Assembly: GCA_027923505.1 (NCBI GenBank)
Contig: BROI01000001.1
Span: 962,501-1,026,500, forward strand
Source: Mayamaea pseudoterrestris
Lineage: Eukaryota; Bacillariophyta; Bacillariophyceae; Sellaphorales; Sellaphoraceae
Reading direction: 5' to 3'
Length of the DNA stretch: 64,000 nt
In this document: in pieces, positions 9,467 to 20,492 of the stretch
How positions within the stretch are numbered: the first letter of the stretch is position 1
How the letters are laid out: each line of letters begins with the position of its first letter
Notes under the pieces: generated by a model
Told to the model about the DNA's origin: nothing
Database searches by the model: none
What the model saw: only the letters and a program-made list of their open reading frames with translations
Translations under genes and position numbers: made by a program

Positions 9467-12400
9467 TCAACGCAACTGCGTCTGCAAGTACATAGCCAAC
9501 GAACCGCACAAGGCAGCATCCGTTCCCTTGACGGTTGCGTCAATCTTGGCGCTTCCAGCGCCACTTACAATTACCTTGCCATGGATCAGCACCAAACTTG
9601 ACGCTCCCAACATGCCGGCGCAGATACCTTCGTTGGTTGCGGCAATCGCTTCAATCTTGTGCGCGCCCAGGCAAGCGCACGTATCCATGAATGCATCAAG
9701 ACTCGAAACTTTCGTTGAAGTTACTGAAATGGGCGATGTCGCTGCGCAAGTTCCCCATTTAGCACCAAACTGAGCCGTTGTAATGGGAAGTGGCGCCAAA
9801 GCTACACCATTGTACTCAAACCTAGAACTACTAGAAAGAGAGAATGATGGAAGCGTACTCTCTTGAACACTGCCCAATAATCCAGCGCTAGCAAATGGGT
9901 CATCATCCACAACGGGTGCAGGGCCCGGCTCCAGCGGTGGCTTTGTAGAAGTGGGTACAACATCATCTTGCACAGGCTCATAGCCATCATTTTCGTCGTC
10001 ACTAACTGTTTCAACTATAGCAGTCGATGACAAAGCCTCAGAGGTTTGCGTCACCACAGCGTCAAAGTCAGGTGCCGGTGCAGAAGCTGCTGCACGTGTT
10101 CCGGTCGAAGAATCTCCCCAAAAGCCCATGTCGAGTAAATCAACGTCGGATGCGGCACTCGGTGCTGAAGCAGGAACTGGCGGAGCCGGCACTGGTGCAG
10201 ACTTCGGTGGAGGAGGTGGAGCGGTTGGTGCGGATACTGGCGGCGGTGCACCAGGAATGATACCTCCGAACAAAGCTGCAGCTTGTCGTTCCTTCTCGAG
10301 CTGCTCTGCAGTTTTAACAACCGGCAGCTGTGCAGCCGGAGCTCCATATGCAGAGCTACCAGACCCACCATACGCCGAAGCGACACCCCCAAATCCAGCG
10401 CCAACATTGCGGGAGCGGTCCTCCCAAGCGCCAAGACCCCCAGGCGCAGGTGCCGATGCCGAAGGTGCTGCCGCCGTAGGCGATGGCTGTGGCGAAGGTT
10501 GTGCTTTCAAGCCACCCTTGCCCCATACGTTTGCCACGTTGTGAGTATTAAGAGCAAGACCACCGTTTGGAGGTACGGTTGCCTGCGATGCCATATGGCT
10601 TCCACCACGAACTGCACCAGGCGGCAAAGCAGCTGAAGCTTCAGTGCTGCGAATATTACTGCCCATGCCAGACATTGCCATGCGAGCAAGTGCGGGAGCT
10701 TGTGGCTTTTCATACGGAGTCATCTTAAACGCTGTCTTGGTCACACCATTGCCTCCTTCATAATCATCCTCGTCATCGTCGAAGTCCATAGCCGTGTACG
10801 GACGAGCACCGTTAGCCAGCGACTGCTGGACGAAACCGTCCAAAAATGACAAGTTCTGGTCCACCTCCAAATCTTCGGCACTAGCATCGACCGGCATGAT
10901 CTGTGGAAGCAACTGGGGACAATTAGTCAATATGCTCTGGAATTCCAAACAGCGCTGCTGCAGTTCAAAGTCACGAGAGCGAGTGTAGTCATCAATGACA
11001 GCTGCGGCATGTGCAGGGCAGTTTCCCGCCTGCGCAACCAGCTTCATAATTGCGGCCACGAGCATTCGACGTGTTGTTAATGCAAACTTGGACTTATGCG
11101 ACTTTGCAAAATCACAGAGTTGTCTCATGGTCTCATCCAGCGACTGTACTGCCGAAAGGTACGCATACTCGCCAAGGCACCAGGCCATGGTTTCAAGTAG
11201 AATCTTTGGAAGTTTTCCCAGCGGCTTGTCGCGCAAAATGGTGACGTAGATCTCTACAGCGTTTTGTCGCAACAGCATGTCCTCCTCCTCGCTGTCGCCC
11301 GTTCCTTCGGCAATCAACGACATGAGATTCTGTGCCACTTCCTGCTGCACCATGTCGCCCGACACTTCAAACAGCTGCGTGATGGTGCGAATGTACCAAA
11401 CGTTATTGGGTGCAAATCGCTCGGCAATGGTGCAGACACGCGTCGTCAAGACTCGCTTTAAAAACAGATCCGTCGTTCCCGACAAGAAGGCAACGAGCTT
11501 TTCCGTAATGAACTCGACATTGACCGGGTTAGTCATGCGGTACAGCAAATCAAGCGTCTTGCGCTGCAAGGTTTCATCCGTGTCTTCCAAGCAATCCATG
11601 ACCGCAAGCTGATGCTGGGCAGCATACTGAGGGTGTGTTTCGACGATCATGGCTAATCCAGTCACGCCAAGGTACTTGAGATTGTGCGAGCGACTGTCGA
11701 TAAACTGTTGCAATAATATTGAAAATAAATGATTGACAGTGAATGAGAAACACGATGATGACGAACCCAAGCAGCGACCAACACATAAGCGACCGATATG
11801 TACCCCATTTCACATAATGCAACTCACCCGACTAATGGCCTCTGCCGCTGCATCCAACAAGGCAGGATTCGGATAAATCGTGACAATCGTCTTGACGCAT
11901 TCATAGGCAATCGCGTAGCCCGCGTTAATGCCATTGTCAGCCTTCTTCATCGCCTCATGCACGATCTCATACATGCCCGAGCTTGCCTTCACGTCTGCCT
12001 TGCCCAATACTCGCAGAATGCGAATCAGCTGGAGCTGCATCCACGGCGCTGGCACGCGATGGTAGTCGTACTCGGAAGGCAATCGATGCTCACAAATTTG
12101 CTTCAAAATAGACACCAAACTTGGCACCAAGTCCTTAAAAGGCAACGGATTCATCAATGACATTGCATAAATGGCATTCAAAGACGATCCCATGACGGCG
12201 GGGTCCTTGTCACAAAGCATTTTGCGCAAGTGTTCTTGCATTTCCTCCTCCGTCACATCGTCCGGCGCCAATTGATGAAACCGATGCAACGTAAGAATAG
12301 CCTTTTTGCGAATGGTGGCACTCTCATGCGAAAGCAACTTGGAAACTTCAGTCTTGACGGCAGGCACCATGTCGCTAGTAATCAATTCACATGCCGCCAG

Positions 12401-13035
12401 CAAGCCGCCACTGCATTCCAGCACTGAACAAAAGAGGGTGCCAATGTCAAGAACAAGTTACTGTCAACAAAGTAACGGCTACAACACACAGCAAATGCTT
12501 ACCATTGACACTCTGCAGGTCGCGCTGCATTTGATTAACCAGCATGAAGCGAAACTCATGATCCGGTGGAAGGCAGGCCGCGCAAACCAAGTATCCAGTC
12601 CGCTTGTGAAACAAGCTGGCCGACGCTGCCATTTCCACTGCTTTAATGTAGCCAAAGCTAGCGTCGTGTCCAAGCATTTCAACATACAATAGTCTCACTA
12701 GAAATTCCTTAGCTCGCTTCTTGTTGGATAGCAGCGAGTTTTGCTGTGGCGCACCGCCTGGAATGCTGGAGGATGGAGTCTCCATTTTCTGCTTCAAGCG
12801 TTGGACTGCGAGAAATGAGAAAAGTTAAGTACGTGAGAGGATGGTAAGCATGAACGCCGGTGCGTACTTGTGCATACAAACTGCATTCTTTATATATTTG
12901 CTTGTGCATCAATTAAACAGATATCTTACTCTCGCGAATAATGATTCTATCCTCCTCCTGCTTGCTTTTGGATTCACCAATCTCCTTCAAGAGCGTAAAG
13001 AACTCCTTGGACAAGGACATGCCACCCGTCGACAT
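9467..13035 (-). CDS. AP4E1: AP-4 complex subunit epsilon
   Basis: Four exons (13035-12930, 12805-12503, 12423-11828, 11704-9467) join in frame with GT-AG introns of 124, 79 and 123 bases to give 1080 residues. The alpha-solenoid adaptin N domain includes EMLGHDASFGYI, the YHRVPAPWMQLQLIRILRVLG block and HNLKYLGVTGLAM...HQLAVMDCLEDTDETLQRKTLDLLYR. All of these match AP-4 epsilon better than AP-1 gamma. A long Pro/Ala/Ser hinge and a C-terminal ear-like domain follow. The length is close to human AP4E1 (about 1137). AP-4 sorts cargo at the trans-Golgi network without clathrin. Intron ends sit within conserved blocks (DLQSVN^V, AISR^FID), and joining them restores the family alignment, so the model is secure except perhaps for the start. 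Confidence 0.94.
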
Positions 13036-13442
13036 GATTGCTGCTGCTTGCTGCTTTTAATGATAAGAAAACTAGTGGACAAAATGTATATTGCCGTGTA
13101 TCAGTCAAGGTACGCCGCCGCTATCGGTAGTTGCTTGCTAATTTTCAAAATTTGGACGCAACGTGAATTGCCGTATAACAGTAAGAGGTACAAAGAGAGT
13201 AAATTGCAAGTAACAATCCTGAGTGTCGTGTCGCAATAATTAACTGCAGCACGAGAAAAAGACTCAGTTGCGTTTGAACGGTCGTGCGAGTGCGAGGATG
13301 GTCTCTCCATGGTGACGCTCGACGACGGATCCAGCCGTTGCGGTGCGACAGATTAGAGATGGAGTTTTCATGAAATGAATGAGTCAGTCGCGCTTCTTGA
13401 CGTCCATCCGGATCGCGACTTTTTCACTCATTCGGCATCACC
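13036..13442. other. Divergent promoter region, AP-4 epsilon / MsrA-like
   Basis: About 400 bases without a supported gene, separating two divergently transcribed genes. Nothing further seen. Confidence 0.5.
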
Positions 13443-14431
13443 ATGAGGATCTTTCGCTCCATTCCTTATCTTTTGGCAGGCGCTCCAGCGCTAGTCTTGT
13501 CGCTGAGTAGCTCGTCACTATCTCGACGAGACCTGCTGCAGACATTTGCATCCAGTGTACTTGGAGCTGGCGTCCTTGCCATTGCAGCAACTCCATCGTT
13601 TGCAGCCGACGAAGCATCAGCAACCTCGACTCCATTGTCATCTGAACTCCAGGACGTTTACTTTGGCGTCGGATGCTTTTGGCACATTCAGCATGAGTTC
13701 ATTCAAGCAGAAGAAAAGTTACTGGGACGCAATGAACACTCCTTTACGAGTGCCACTGGATATGCCGGTGGAACGAGTACTGGCAAGGTGCGTCTATTGA
13801 ATGGAAACGCGAGCCAGAAATATGTACTATAAGCTGACACCTAACATCACTCCAAATCATCACAGGACGGCAAGGTTTGCTACCATAATCTCCAAATGAC
13901 GGCCGACTACGGAAGGCTCGGTCATGGCGAAGTCGTTGGCATGAGTCTTCCAGTCGACAAGATTGCCGACTTTACCAAGCTCTACTTTACCTTGTTTAAT
14001 CCAAAGACATTGGACCGCGTTGATCCAGGCGACCAAGGAGGCGAATATCGAAGCTTGTTGGGCTTGCCTGGTGGAGTGAATCATCCCGTCTACCCCAAAA
14101 TGGAGGCGATTGCCAAGGAGGCGGGCTTCAAGCTAGTGCCGGGCAAGGGCAACGATCCAGATACCTTTCGCAAGCAAACTGTCTATGTTTACGACACTGC
14201 CAAGTTTCCCTTTTAGTAAGTGTACAGTCTTGTTGTGGGTGAGAGTAAATGAGGCGCAAAGTTGTACTAAATTTTCATTCGTCTCTCGTTTCACCCAGTC
14301 AAGCGGAAATCTACCATCAGTATCACAACGACTTTCAAGATAAACCCTACGGCCAGGCTTACAATCAACTGGCCGACTTGGCTCTAGAGGAGGGTCGTCT
14401 TCATACTACTGGATGCCCCGATCGGGTGTAG
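13443..14431 (+). CDS. MsrA-like peptide methionine sulfoxide reductase with thylakoid lumen targeting
   Basis: Three exons (13443-13787, 13866-14215, 14299-14431; introns 78 and 83 bases) give 275 residues. The MsrA active-site motif GCFW is at residues 77-80 with the catalytic Cys at 78, followed by GYAGG. Exon 2 holds GHGEVV, a relaxed form of the family's GHAE block, and GGEYRS (normally DxGxQYRS). Exon 3 supplies the YHQ.Y tail. The N terminus has three parts: a hydrophobic signal, SRRD (28-31) followed by a hydrophobic stretch, and an ...SFA|ADE cleavage site near residue 54. This pattern fits transport through the plastid and across the thylakoid membrane by the twin-arginine route. 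Substituted conserved positions mean that true methionine sulfoxide activity is likely but unproven. Confidence 0.85.
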
Positions 14432-14471
14432 AGTGTAGAGTAAACGGAGAAAGACGAAAGAGGTACAATCT

Positions 14472-14964
14472 TTACTTTTCTTCTAGATTGATGCTTTTAC
14501 CGAATCGATCATAGAGAATATTCTTCAACACGCCTTGTTCCTTGGCTATTGCTTGTAGTTCCGTTTCCAGTGCATCCAGCTTGGCTTGCGCTTGTTCCAC
14601 CAATTGTTCGCAAACTTGAGTGGCATAATCTTCCGACTCTTCGAAGAATGCTTCCCCAAGCATGAGCAGTACCTTGTCGCCACTGCCCATCATGAGTTCA
14701 GTACTCGCGTCGTCCAGATGTTCTAATTCTTTCTGAATTAGTATAGCAGGGTATGTTTTTGTATTGTAAGAATGATGCAGCGTGTGACAATGCTAGTCAC
14801 AATGTTTGTTCTTTCACACGACGCACCTTGTACTTGACGACATCCTCCTCAATCTCGTGTTTCCGAACATTCAAGCGAGCGAATCGATTGATTTGATCTT
14901 GATCGACTCGTCTGACTTCATTGTCATTCTCATCCTCATGGGAAGCAGCAGCCGAAGCGATCAT
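14472..14964 (-). CDS. PFDN4: Prefoldin subunit 4
   Basis: Two exons, 14964-14827 and 14732-14472, joined in phase 0 (intron 94 bases, GTGCGT...ATTCAG), give 132 residues, matching the usual length of about 134. The beta-class prefoldin pattern is complete: an N-terminal coiled-coil helix beginning DQDQINRFARLN, a beta-hairpin around LMLGEAFFEES, and a C-terminal coiled-coil helix ending LYDRFGKSINLEE. Prefoldin passes unfolded actin and tubulin to the cytosolic chaperonin CCT. The chosen start MIASAAASHED is the ATG nearest the conserved region. An upstream in-frame ATG would add about 20 poorly conserved residues. Confidence 0.93.
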
Positions 14965-15478
14965 GATGGTGGCGATGTAGTTGATGAATGGCACGCGAAG
15001 GTTGGAGGGTTTCAGCGGCACCGAAAGCGCGCGCCGGCCGTGCCGAATGAATACTCATGAGCGTTTGAATGCGCCAAAGCTAAGCTGTGAAGAACCCGCA
15101 TTACCGACCTCACGCGAGTAGGATCGAGTTGAACCATGCAACACACCAAGTCGTCGCGCAAAACAGAGAGGACCCTTCGCTGTCGACCCACCTTGACAGT
15201 GACATTCAAGACTACTTTCGAAACTACCGACTCGCGTATTGGTCTACTAGAGGCAAGTAGATTGGCTCATGAAGCGATTGTAGCATTTGCAGTCGTCTAA
15301 CTTTTTCTCCAATTTGTCACTCGACAGACGAGGAAGGCGTTTTCCAGATTCGACCAACTCACGTCCTTTCAAGCCACTTTTGTCGTCCTTGCGCATCAAC
15401 GATTGACTTTTTCGCAGTCAGCTACTTACTATAACAAGAGATTGTCAGCAGGGAGCTACCCAAGAAAAGGACTGGAGC
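14965..15478. other. Divergent promoter region, prefoldin 4 / SIN3
   Basis: About 510 bases with no supported gene. A 65-codon minus-strand frame at 15012-15209 probably lies in the prefoldin 5' leader and has no recognisable features. Confidence 0.45.
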
Positions 15479-18400
15479 ATGAATCCTTCGCCTCATGGTG
15501 GCGATCAGTCACCTCCTCCACAGCGTTCGATGCAAAACGTTGGCGCGGCGCAAAACGATGCCAGCAGTCACCAAGGTGCACCGGTTCATCACGGGAACGC
15601 AGACTCGACTAATGATGCTGCTGCTAACATCATGAGCCATTCATTCTCGAACATGACGCCGACAGAAAACATGACAATGGAGCAAGGAGGAGGAGCAGCA
15701 GCAGTAGCAAGTACTCTCGTCAGCGCGACTCCGACTGGTTCTGCTCCTCATGCGACGACCCTCATGCCGACGGCCGCAGTGTTAGAAAACACCAAGCCAG
15801 CCAATCTGCAAAGCATGATGCATCTACCGACGAATCATGCAACGAATAATCTTGCTTCGGAACCGGCTGCTGCTGCTACTGCAAATGTAGCGGAGTCAAT
15901 GCCAGTCCAACCAACCTTTGCTCCTGCTGATTCTGCAGTACCGACTGTGACGGCTGGAGCTGGTACAAGTACGATGGAAACGAACAGCTCGCCGTCTCCT
16001 CCAATCATGACGATGATGAACAATTCCGAGACGCAATCGGCAGCTCAAAGTCTTGCAGGTCCGTCGTCACTGCTACCAGCTCCTACATTGCTGACCATGC
16101 CGGCCCCGCCGTCAGCGCAGAATACTCCACTGCAACTGCCGCCTCGCACCAATGTCAAAAAGCCAGACGCAGCGGCAAAGAAGCCATCGGCGCCATTGAT
16201 CTTGCCTCATCTCAAGGTGCAGCATCAAGCTGGCAGTACTGCTGGAGCTACGACTGCTGCTGCAACAAACACTGCTCCACCAAAGACCAATCCAGGCCCT
16301 CCACAGCCGCCATTGCCTCCTCACTTTCAGCAAGCGTTTGCTGGACGCCATCCTAATGCTCCGCCTGGATCGCATCATCACCATCCACCGCCGCCGCCCT
16401 TTGGAATGCACATGAGCTTTCCGCCGCATCCTCACCATGGACCGCCGCCACCGCATCATGCGCATTTCAACAAGGGACCGCCGCCCCACTTGGCAGCAGC
16501 AGCGAATCGGCCGTTTGCCATGCATCACAACAAGGAAGGAGCTGCAGCAGCAACGGGAATGATGAGGCAGTCGCCCATTCCACCAATGGCAGTGGCAGTG
16601 AGGGAGCAGCAGCAGCAACAGCAGCAACAGCAGCAGCAGCAGCAGCAGCAACAACCACTAACAGGTGCAGCAGTGGCAAATGCTCGCGACGGACCATCAC
16701 CTGCGAATACAAATGTTGCGGCAACTGGACCAGCGCCCATGGATATTGACGAAGCACCAAAGCCGCCAGAAACGAATACTTCGCCTCCTGCTGGTGGCCC
16801 TGTAAACGCCATGATGATTGGCGAGCGTGCCCGAAACCATAATGCTCCAAACTTCTCGGCGACGAGCGATCATGCGGCAGCTCCGGGAGAAGCTCGAGCA
16901 GTTCCATCATCATCAGCAGCTGTGCACCGCAGCGCGCCAGCTCTGGCTGATGCTTCGGTAGCACCACCGCCGTTGCCGCACCGACCAAGTGTGCAGCCAC
17001 AGCCGCAGCCACAAGATGCTCATCAGCAAGCCAATAACAACAATAACAATGCAAACGGTGGTCAGTGGCGTGAGCTGCGCGTGGAGGACGCTCTCAACTA
17101 TTTGGATCATGTCAAGATGGAGTTTAAAGATCGCCCCAAGGTTTACAATCAATTCTTGGCTATTATGAAGAATTTCAAGTCGCAGGAAGTGGATACGCCA
17201 GGTGTTATCCGCATGGTGAGCAAGCTCTTTCGGGGATATAACAATCTGATTCTTGGTTTCAATACCTTTTTGCCGGATGGATATAAGATTAGTTTAGCCG
17301 ACTTGGAGCGTCAAGAGGAGGAGGAACGACAGCGCGAGGCCAATGAGGCTGCTGCGGCGGCAGGTGTTGTTCCTCCTGTGGCAAAGCCTGCTCACAACAT
17401 TCCACGAGGTCCGCCGCGACCACAACCCGCGTATGCAGCAGCTAACGCTGCGCGACAGCCGTATGAACAGCAAGCAGGATCAATGCAGTTACACCAAAAG
17501 CAATCTCAAGTTCCGATGGATAATCGCAAACCTGCGCCGCAAGCTGGGCCTCAGCCAAAGGAAGCGCATGGACAAGTCGCAATGCAGCAACATCAACCGC
17601 AACGCTCACCGCCTCAACAGCAACCGCAGCATCAAGCCGTTGAGTTTGACCATGCTATTTCTTATGTTACCAAGATTAAGCGTCGATTTGCAAATGACCC
17701 GAGCACATACCACAAGTTTCTCGAAATTTTGCACACCTACCAAAAGGAGCAGCGTGGCATTAAAGAGGTTCTTGAACAAGTTGCTCACTTGTTTCAAGAT
17801 CATCCAGATTTGCTAAAGGAGTTTACATTCTTTCTGCCGGACGCTGTTCAGGAACAGGCCAAGGAGAGATTGCATCGAGCTGCAGCAGAGTCTGAATCGC
17901 GTATCGCCAAGGCGCAGCAGGACTATCACAATCTGCATGGAGCGCGCCCAGCGCAAGTACCTCATCCACCGTCCCACAATCAGCTTATTGACATGACGAG
18001 GAGCCAACAGCTTACTTTGACGGAGGGGACGCGAAAGCGGTCGTTTGACGCAGCCGCAGGGAATGAGACGGTTGTTTACAACTCGGCAGTGGAGCGCCAA
18101 TTTTTCGACGCGGCGCGCGAAGCGCTTACTTCCTATTCTCGCGACGGTGGGCAAGCATGGGCCGAGTTTATCAAGTGTCTTGATATGTACGCACAGGATA
18201 TACTGTCGAGGAAGGAAATGCTTGATTTTGTGGAACCGTTGCTTGGCAAGCGAAACACAAAGCTCTTTGAAGAATTCAAGCGAATTTTGAATGCAGCTGG
18301 CTCGCCAACACATCCCTTGCCTTTTATGGAAGACTCTTGGCACTCTGTCCCACTGTCAGAGATTGACTTTAGTCGCTGCCGCCGTTGTAGTCCGTCATAC

Positions 18401-20443
18401 CGCGCGTTGCCTCGAGACTATCCTGCTCCGCCATGCGGCGATCGGAGCGAGGAGGAACGAATGGTTTTGAATGACATTTGGGTTTCATTGCCTGTTGGAA
18501 GTGAAGAGAGCTACACGTTTCGTCACATGCGCCGCAATACTTACGAGGAGACATTGTTCCGCGTTGAAGATGAGCGATTTGAGATTGACATGGCTATTGA
18601 CACGAACGCGGCGACTTTACATCGACTGGAGCCAATTGCAGAGGAGATTGCATTGTTGTCGCAGGAAGATCCAACAATCAGCGACTTGGGGTCAAAGGTA
18701 GACGGTACAGGGCTGGGCGGCAAGCGTTTCCAATACTCCTTTGACAGGAGTATCTTGGGCGTAATTCATCGTAATTCGATTACTCGCATATATGGCGATG
18801 GCGGGGCCGAAGTGTTGGAGCTCATGTACAAGAACCCAACTGTCGCTATCCCACTCGTTGTTGAGCGTTTGCGCCAAAAGGCGGTCGAGTGGCGCGCCGT
18901 CAGGGATCGTTTAAATCGCAATTGGAAGGAGCTAGCTCAGTTAAATTACTACAAGAGTCTTGACCACCGCGGCTTGACATGGCGAGCCGTTGATAAACGC
19001 ATCACCAGTGCTCGGGCAATTGTTCTTGAAATTAAGGACCGTGCACTACATGGAGGCAAGGAAGGACCTGAAGCGCTCAAGCAGAAGCTCGACAAGGCAA
19101 AGGAAGAGCACGGTGCTTTTTATGAAGTAACAATGAAAGGAGAGCTGTCCAAGAGCTTGGATCTTACGTTTCTACCGAGACCTGACAGGCGGCTGTTCAC
19201 TCCCCACCTTAGTGTCATGTACGAAAACAACTCATGGGCACAGCGAGACGCTTACCGGATACTAGCATTTGCCCTTGAGCGTGGACCAACCACTCCTGGC
19301 GACAAGGAACGGTGTCATCGTTTGTGGATCGAGTTCTTTGGACCATTCTTCGGACTCGATCTGAGCTGGATGGAGCGTCCTGCAGTGACCTACATGGAGT
19401 CGCATACTGCACCCAACAGTGATGCTCCAGTTACTAAGGCAACCGTTGTAAGCGACAATGACGACGACGAAATAATGCAAGACGCCAATGGCAAAGGCAT
19501 TACTGTTGTCACGGAGGAACTACGCCAGAATGGAGGTGCGGATGCTAGCGGACGCGATTTTACGGATTATCATCCACTACCGCCGGGTGCTCATGTCTCG
19601 ACATTATATGGTCAAGGAAGGGTTATTGAATTTCGCCGCTCGGATCACATTTATGTTGTGCAACTACAGTTTGGCGCCGTTGGTTACCTACGCCCTGCGA
19701 CGGTTCTATGCAGCATCCTCCCAGTTGAAAAGTCTGCGTACACGAGGGAGCTTTGCAGCAGCGACTTTTCAAAGTTAGCTAGACCAGGCGACCAGCTGGC
19801 GATGGGTACGCAGAGTCTATATCTTTTCTTCTATCTGCACCAAATACTGATTCGTCGATTAAATATTGCGAAACGTTTAGCGTACGAGGTTGGCGAGGAC
19901 GAGTCTCTAAAGACGCTTGTCGAACAGATGCCGAATTCAAACAAGAATGCGGTTGGACGTCGTCGCTACGAGGCTTTCTTATCTCTTGTGTATGGCTTGC
20001 TTGATGGTGGAGTGGGTGGTCCATCGGAGGGAGAAAAGTACGAAGATCGTCTTCGCGGGCTGCTTGGCCATGGGTCCTACGAGCTTGCCACTATTGATAA
20101 ATTGGTAGCGCATATTTGGAAAAACATACAACAAATGGCTGGAGATGAGACAATGTGGAATTTGGTTCAGCTCTACCGTCGACACTTGAAAAGTACCACT
20201 GGATTTCAACCGGAAGCATTCCGACAAGAGGCTGCTTATCAGAGCGAAGGCGAACCAATGTACGCATTTCAGTATTGTGCTATGACTGGACAAGACAAGG
20301 CTGTACTGCATATGGAGTATGTTGGTGTTATGGAAGACGAAAATGATGAATCCGACGAGGACGAAGATTCCGCTTCGGTTGACGGACGACTACAAGAACC
20401 TGTTGTCCTAGTGGAGCCGACGAATAAGCGACCCAGGCGCTAA
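15479..20443 (+). CDS. SIN3: SIN3-family transcriptional co-repressor
   Basis: A single intronless frame of 1654 residues. The first 520 or so are disordered and rich in Pro, Ala, His and Gln, with a polyglutamine run near residues 376-392. Three paired amphipathic helix (PAH) domains follow: about 529-606 (RVEDALNYLDHVKMEF), 720-790 (FDHAISYVTKIKRRF) and 874-945. The third is the most diverged. The HDAC-interaction domain is near 960-1060 (IDFSRCRRCSPSYRALP), and the Sin3a C-terminal domain runs to an acidic tail and a basic RRPR-like end. The order matches animal and yeast Sin3, which scaffolds class I histone deacetylases to repress transcription in the nucleus. A polyQ run next to PAH1 is common in this family. 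Confidence 0.95.
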   Translation: MNPSPHGGDQSPPPQRSMQNVGAAQNDASSHQGAPVHHGNADSTNDAAANIMSHSFSNMTPTENMTMEQGGGAAAVASTLVSATPTGSAPHATTLMPTAAVLENTKPANLQSMMHLPTNHATNNLASEPAAAATANVAESMPVQPTFAPADSAVPTVTAGAGTSTMETNSSPSPPIMTMMNNSETQSAAQSLAGPSSLLPAPTLLTMPAPPSAQNTPLQLPPRTNVKKPDAAAKKPSAPLILPHLKVQHQAGSTAGATTAAATNTAPPKTNPGPPQPPLPPHFQQAFAGRHPNAPPGSHHHHPPPPPFGMHMSFPPHPHHGPPPPHHAHFNKGPPPHLAAAANRPFAMHHNKEGAAAATGMMRQSPIPPMAVAVREQQQQQQQQQQQQQQQQPLTGAAVANARDGPSPANTNVAATGPAPMDIDEAPKPPETNTSPPAGGPVNAMMIGERARNHNAPNFSATSDHAAAPGEARAVPSSSAAVHRSAPALADASVAPPPLPHRPSVQPQPQPQDAHQQANNNNNNANGGQWRELRVEDALNYLDHVKMEFKDRPKVYNQFLAIMKNFKSQEVDTPGVIRMVSKLFRGYNNLILGFNTFLPDGYKISLADLERQEEEERQREANEAAAAAGVVPPVAKPAHNIPRGPPRPQPAYAAANAARQPYEQQAGSMQLHQKQSQVPMDNRKPAPQAGPQPKEAHGQVAMQQHQPQRSPPQQQPQHQAVEFDHAISYVTKIKRRFANDPSTYHKFLEILHTYQKEQRGIKEVLEQVAHLFQDHPDLLKEFTFFLPDAVQEQAKERLHRAAAESESRIAKAQQDYHNLHGARPAQVPHPPSHNQLIDMTRSQQLTLTEGTRKRSFDAAAGNETVVYNSAVERQFFDAAREALTSYSRDGGQAWAEFIKCLDMYAQDILSRKEMLDFVEPLLGKRNTKLFEEFKRILNAAGSPTHPLPFMEDSWHSVPLSEIDFSRCRRCSPSYRALPRDYPAPPCGDRSEEERMVLNDIWVSLPVGSEESYTFRHMRRNTYEETLFRVEDERFEIDMAIDTNAATLHRLEPIAEEIALLSQEDPTISDLGSKVDGTGLGGKRFQYSFDRSILGVIHRNSITRIYGDGGAEVLELMYKNPTVAIPLVVERLRQKAVEWRAVRDRLNRNWKELAQLNYYKSLDHRGLTWRAVDKRITSARAIVLEIKDRALHGGKEGPEALKQKLDKAKEEHGAFYEVTMKGELSKSLDLTFLPRPDRRLFTPHLSVMYENNSWAQRDAYRILAFALERGPTTPGDKERCHRLWIEFFGPFFGLDLSWMERPAVTYMESHTAPNSDAPVTKATVVSDNDDDEIMQDANGKGITVVTEELRQNGGADASGRDFTDYHPLPPGAHVSTLYGQGRVIEFRRSDHIYVVQLQFGAVGYLRPATVLCSILPVEKSAYTRELCSSDFSKLARPGDQLAMGTQSLYLFFYLHQILIRRLNIAKRLAYEVGEDESLKTLVEQMPNSNKNAVGRRRYEAFLSLVYGLLDGGVGGPSEGEKYEDRLRGLLGHGSYELATIDKLVAHIWKNIQQMAGDETMWNLVQLYRRHLKSTTGFQPEAFRQEAAYQSEGEPMYAFQYCAMTGQDKAVLHMEYVGVMEDENDESDEDEDSASVDGRLQEPVVLVEPTNKRPRR
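16604..16652. repeat. CAG-type triplet repeat encoding polyglutamine in SIN3
   Basis: A run of about 16 CAG/CAA codons codes the polyGln tract. CAA interruptions are present, which usually stabilise such repeats. Confidence 0.85.
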
Positions 20444-20492
20444 ACTTTATCTATAGCTTACAGCTTACTTTACATTGATGTACTACATGCGT

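Noticed and set aside
16112-17054. Long minus-strand frames with polyleucine or polycysteine runs
   Set aside because: They are antisense to the Gln/Ala/Pro-rich part of SIN3, and the runs are the complement of its CAG repeats.
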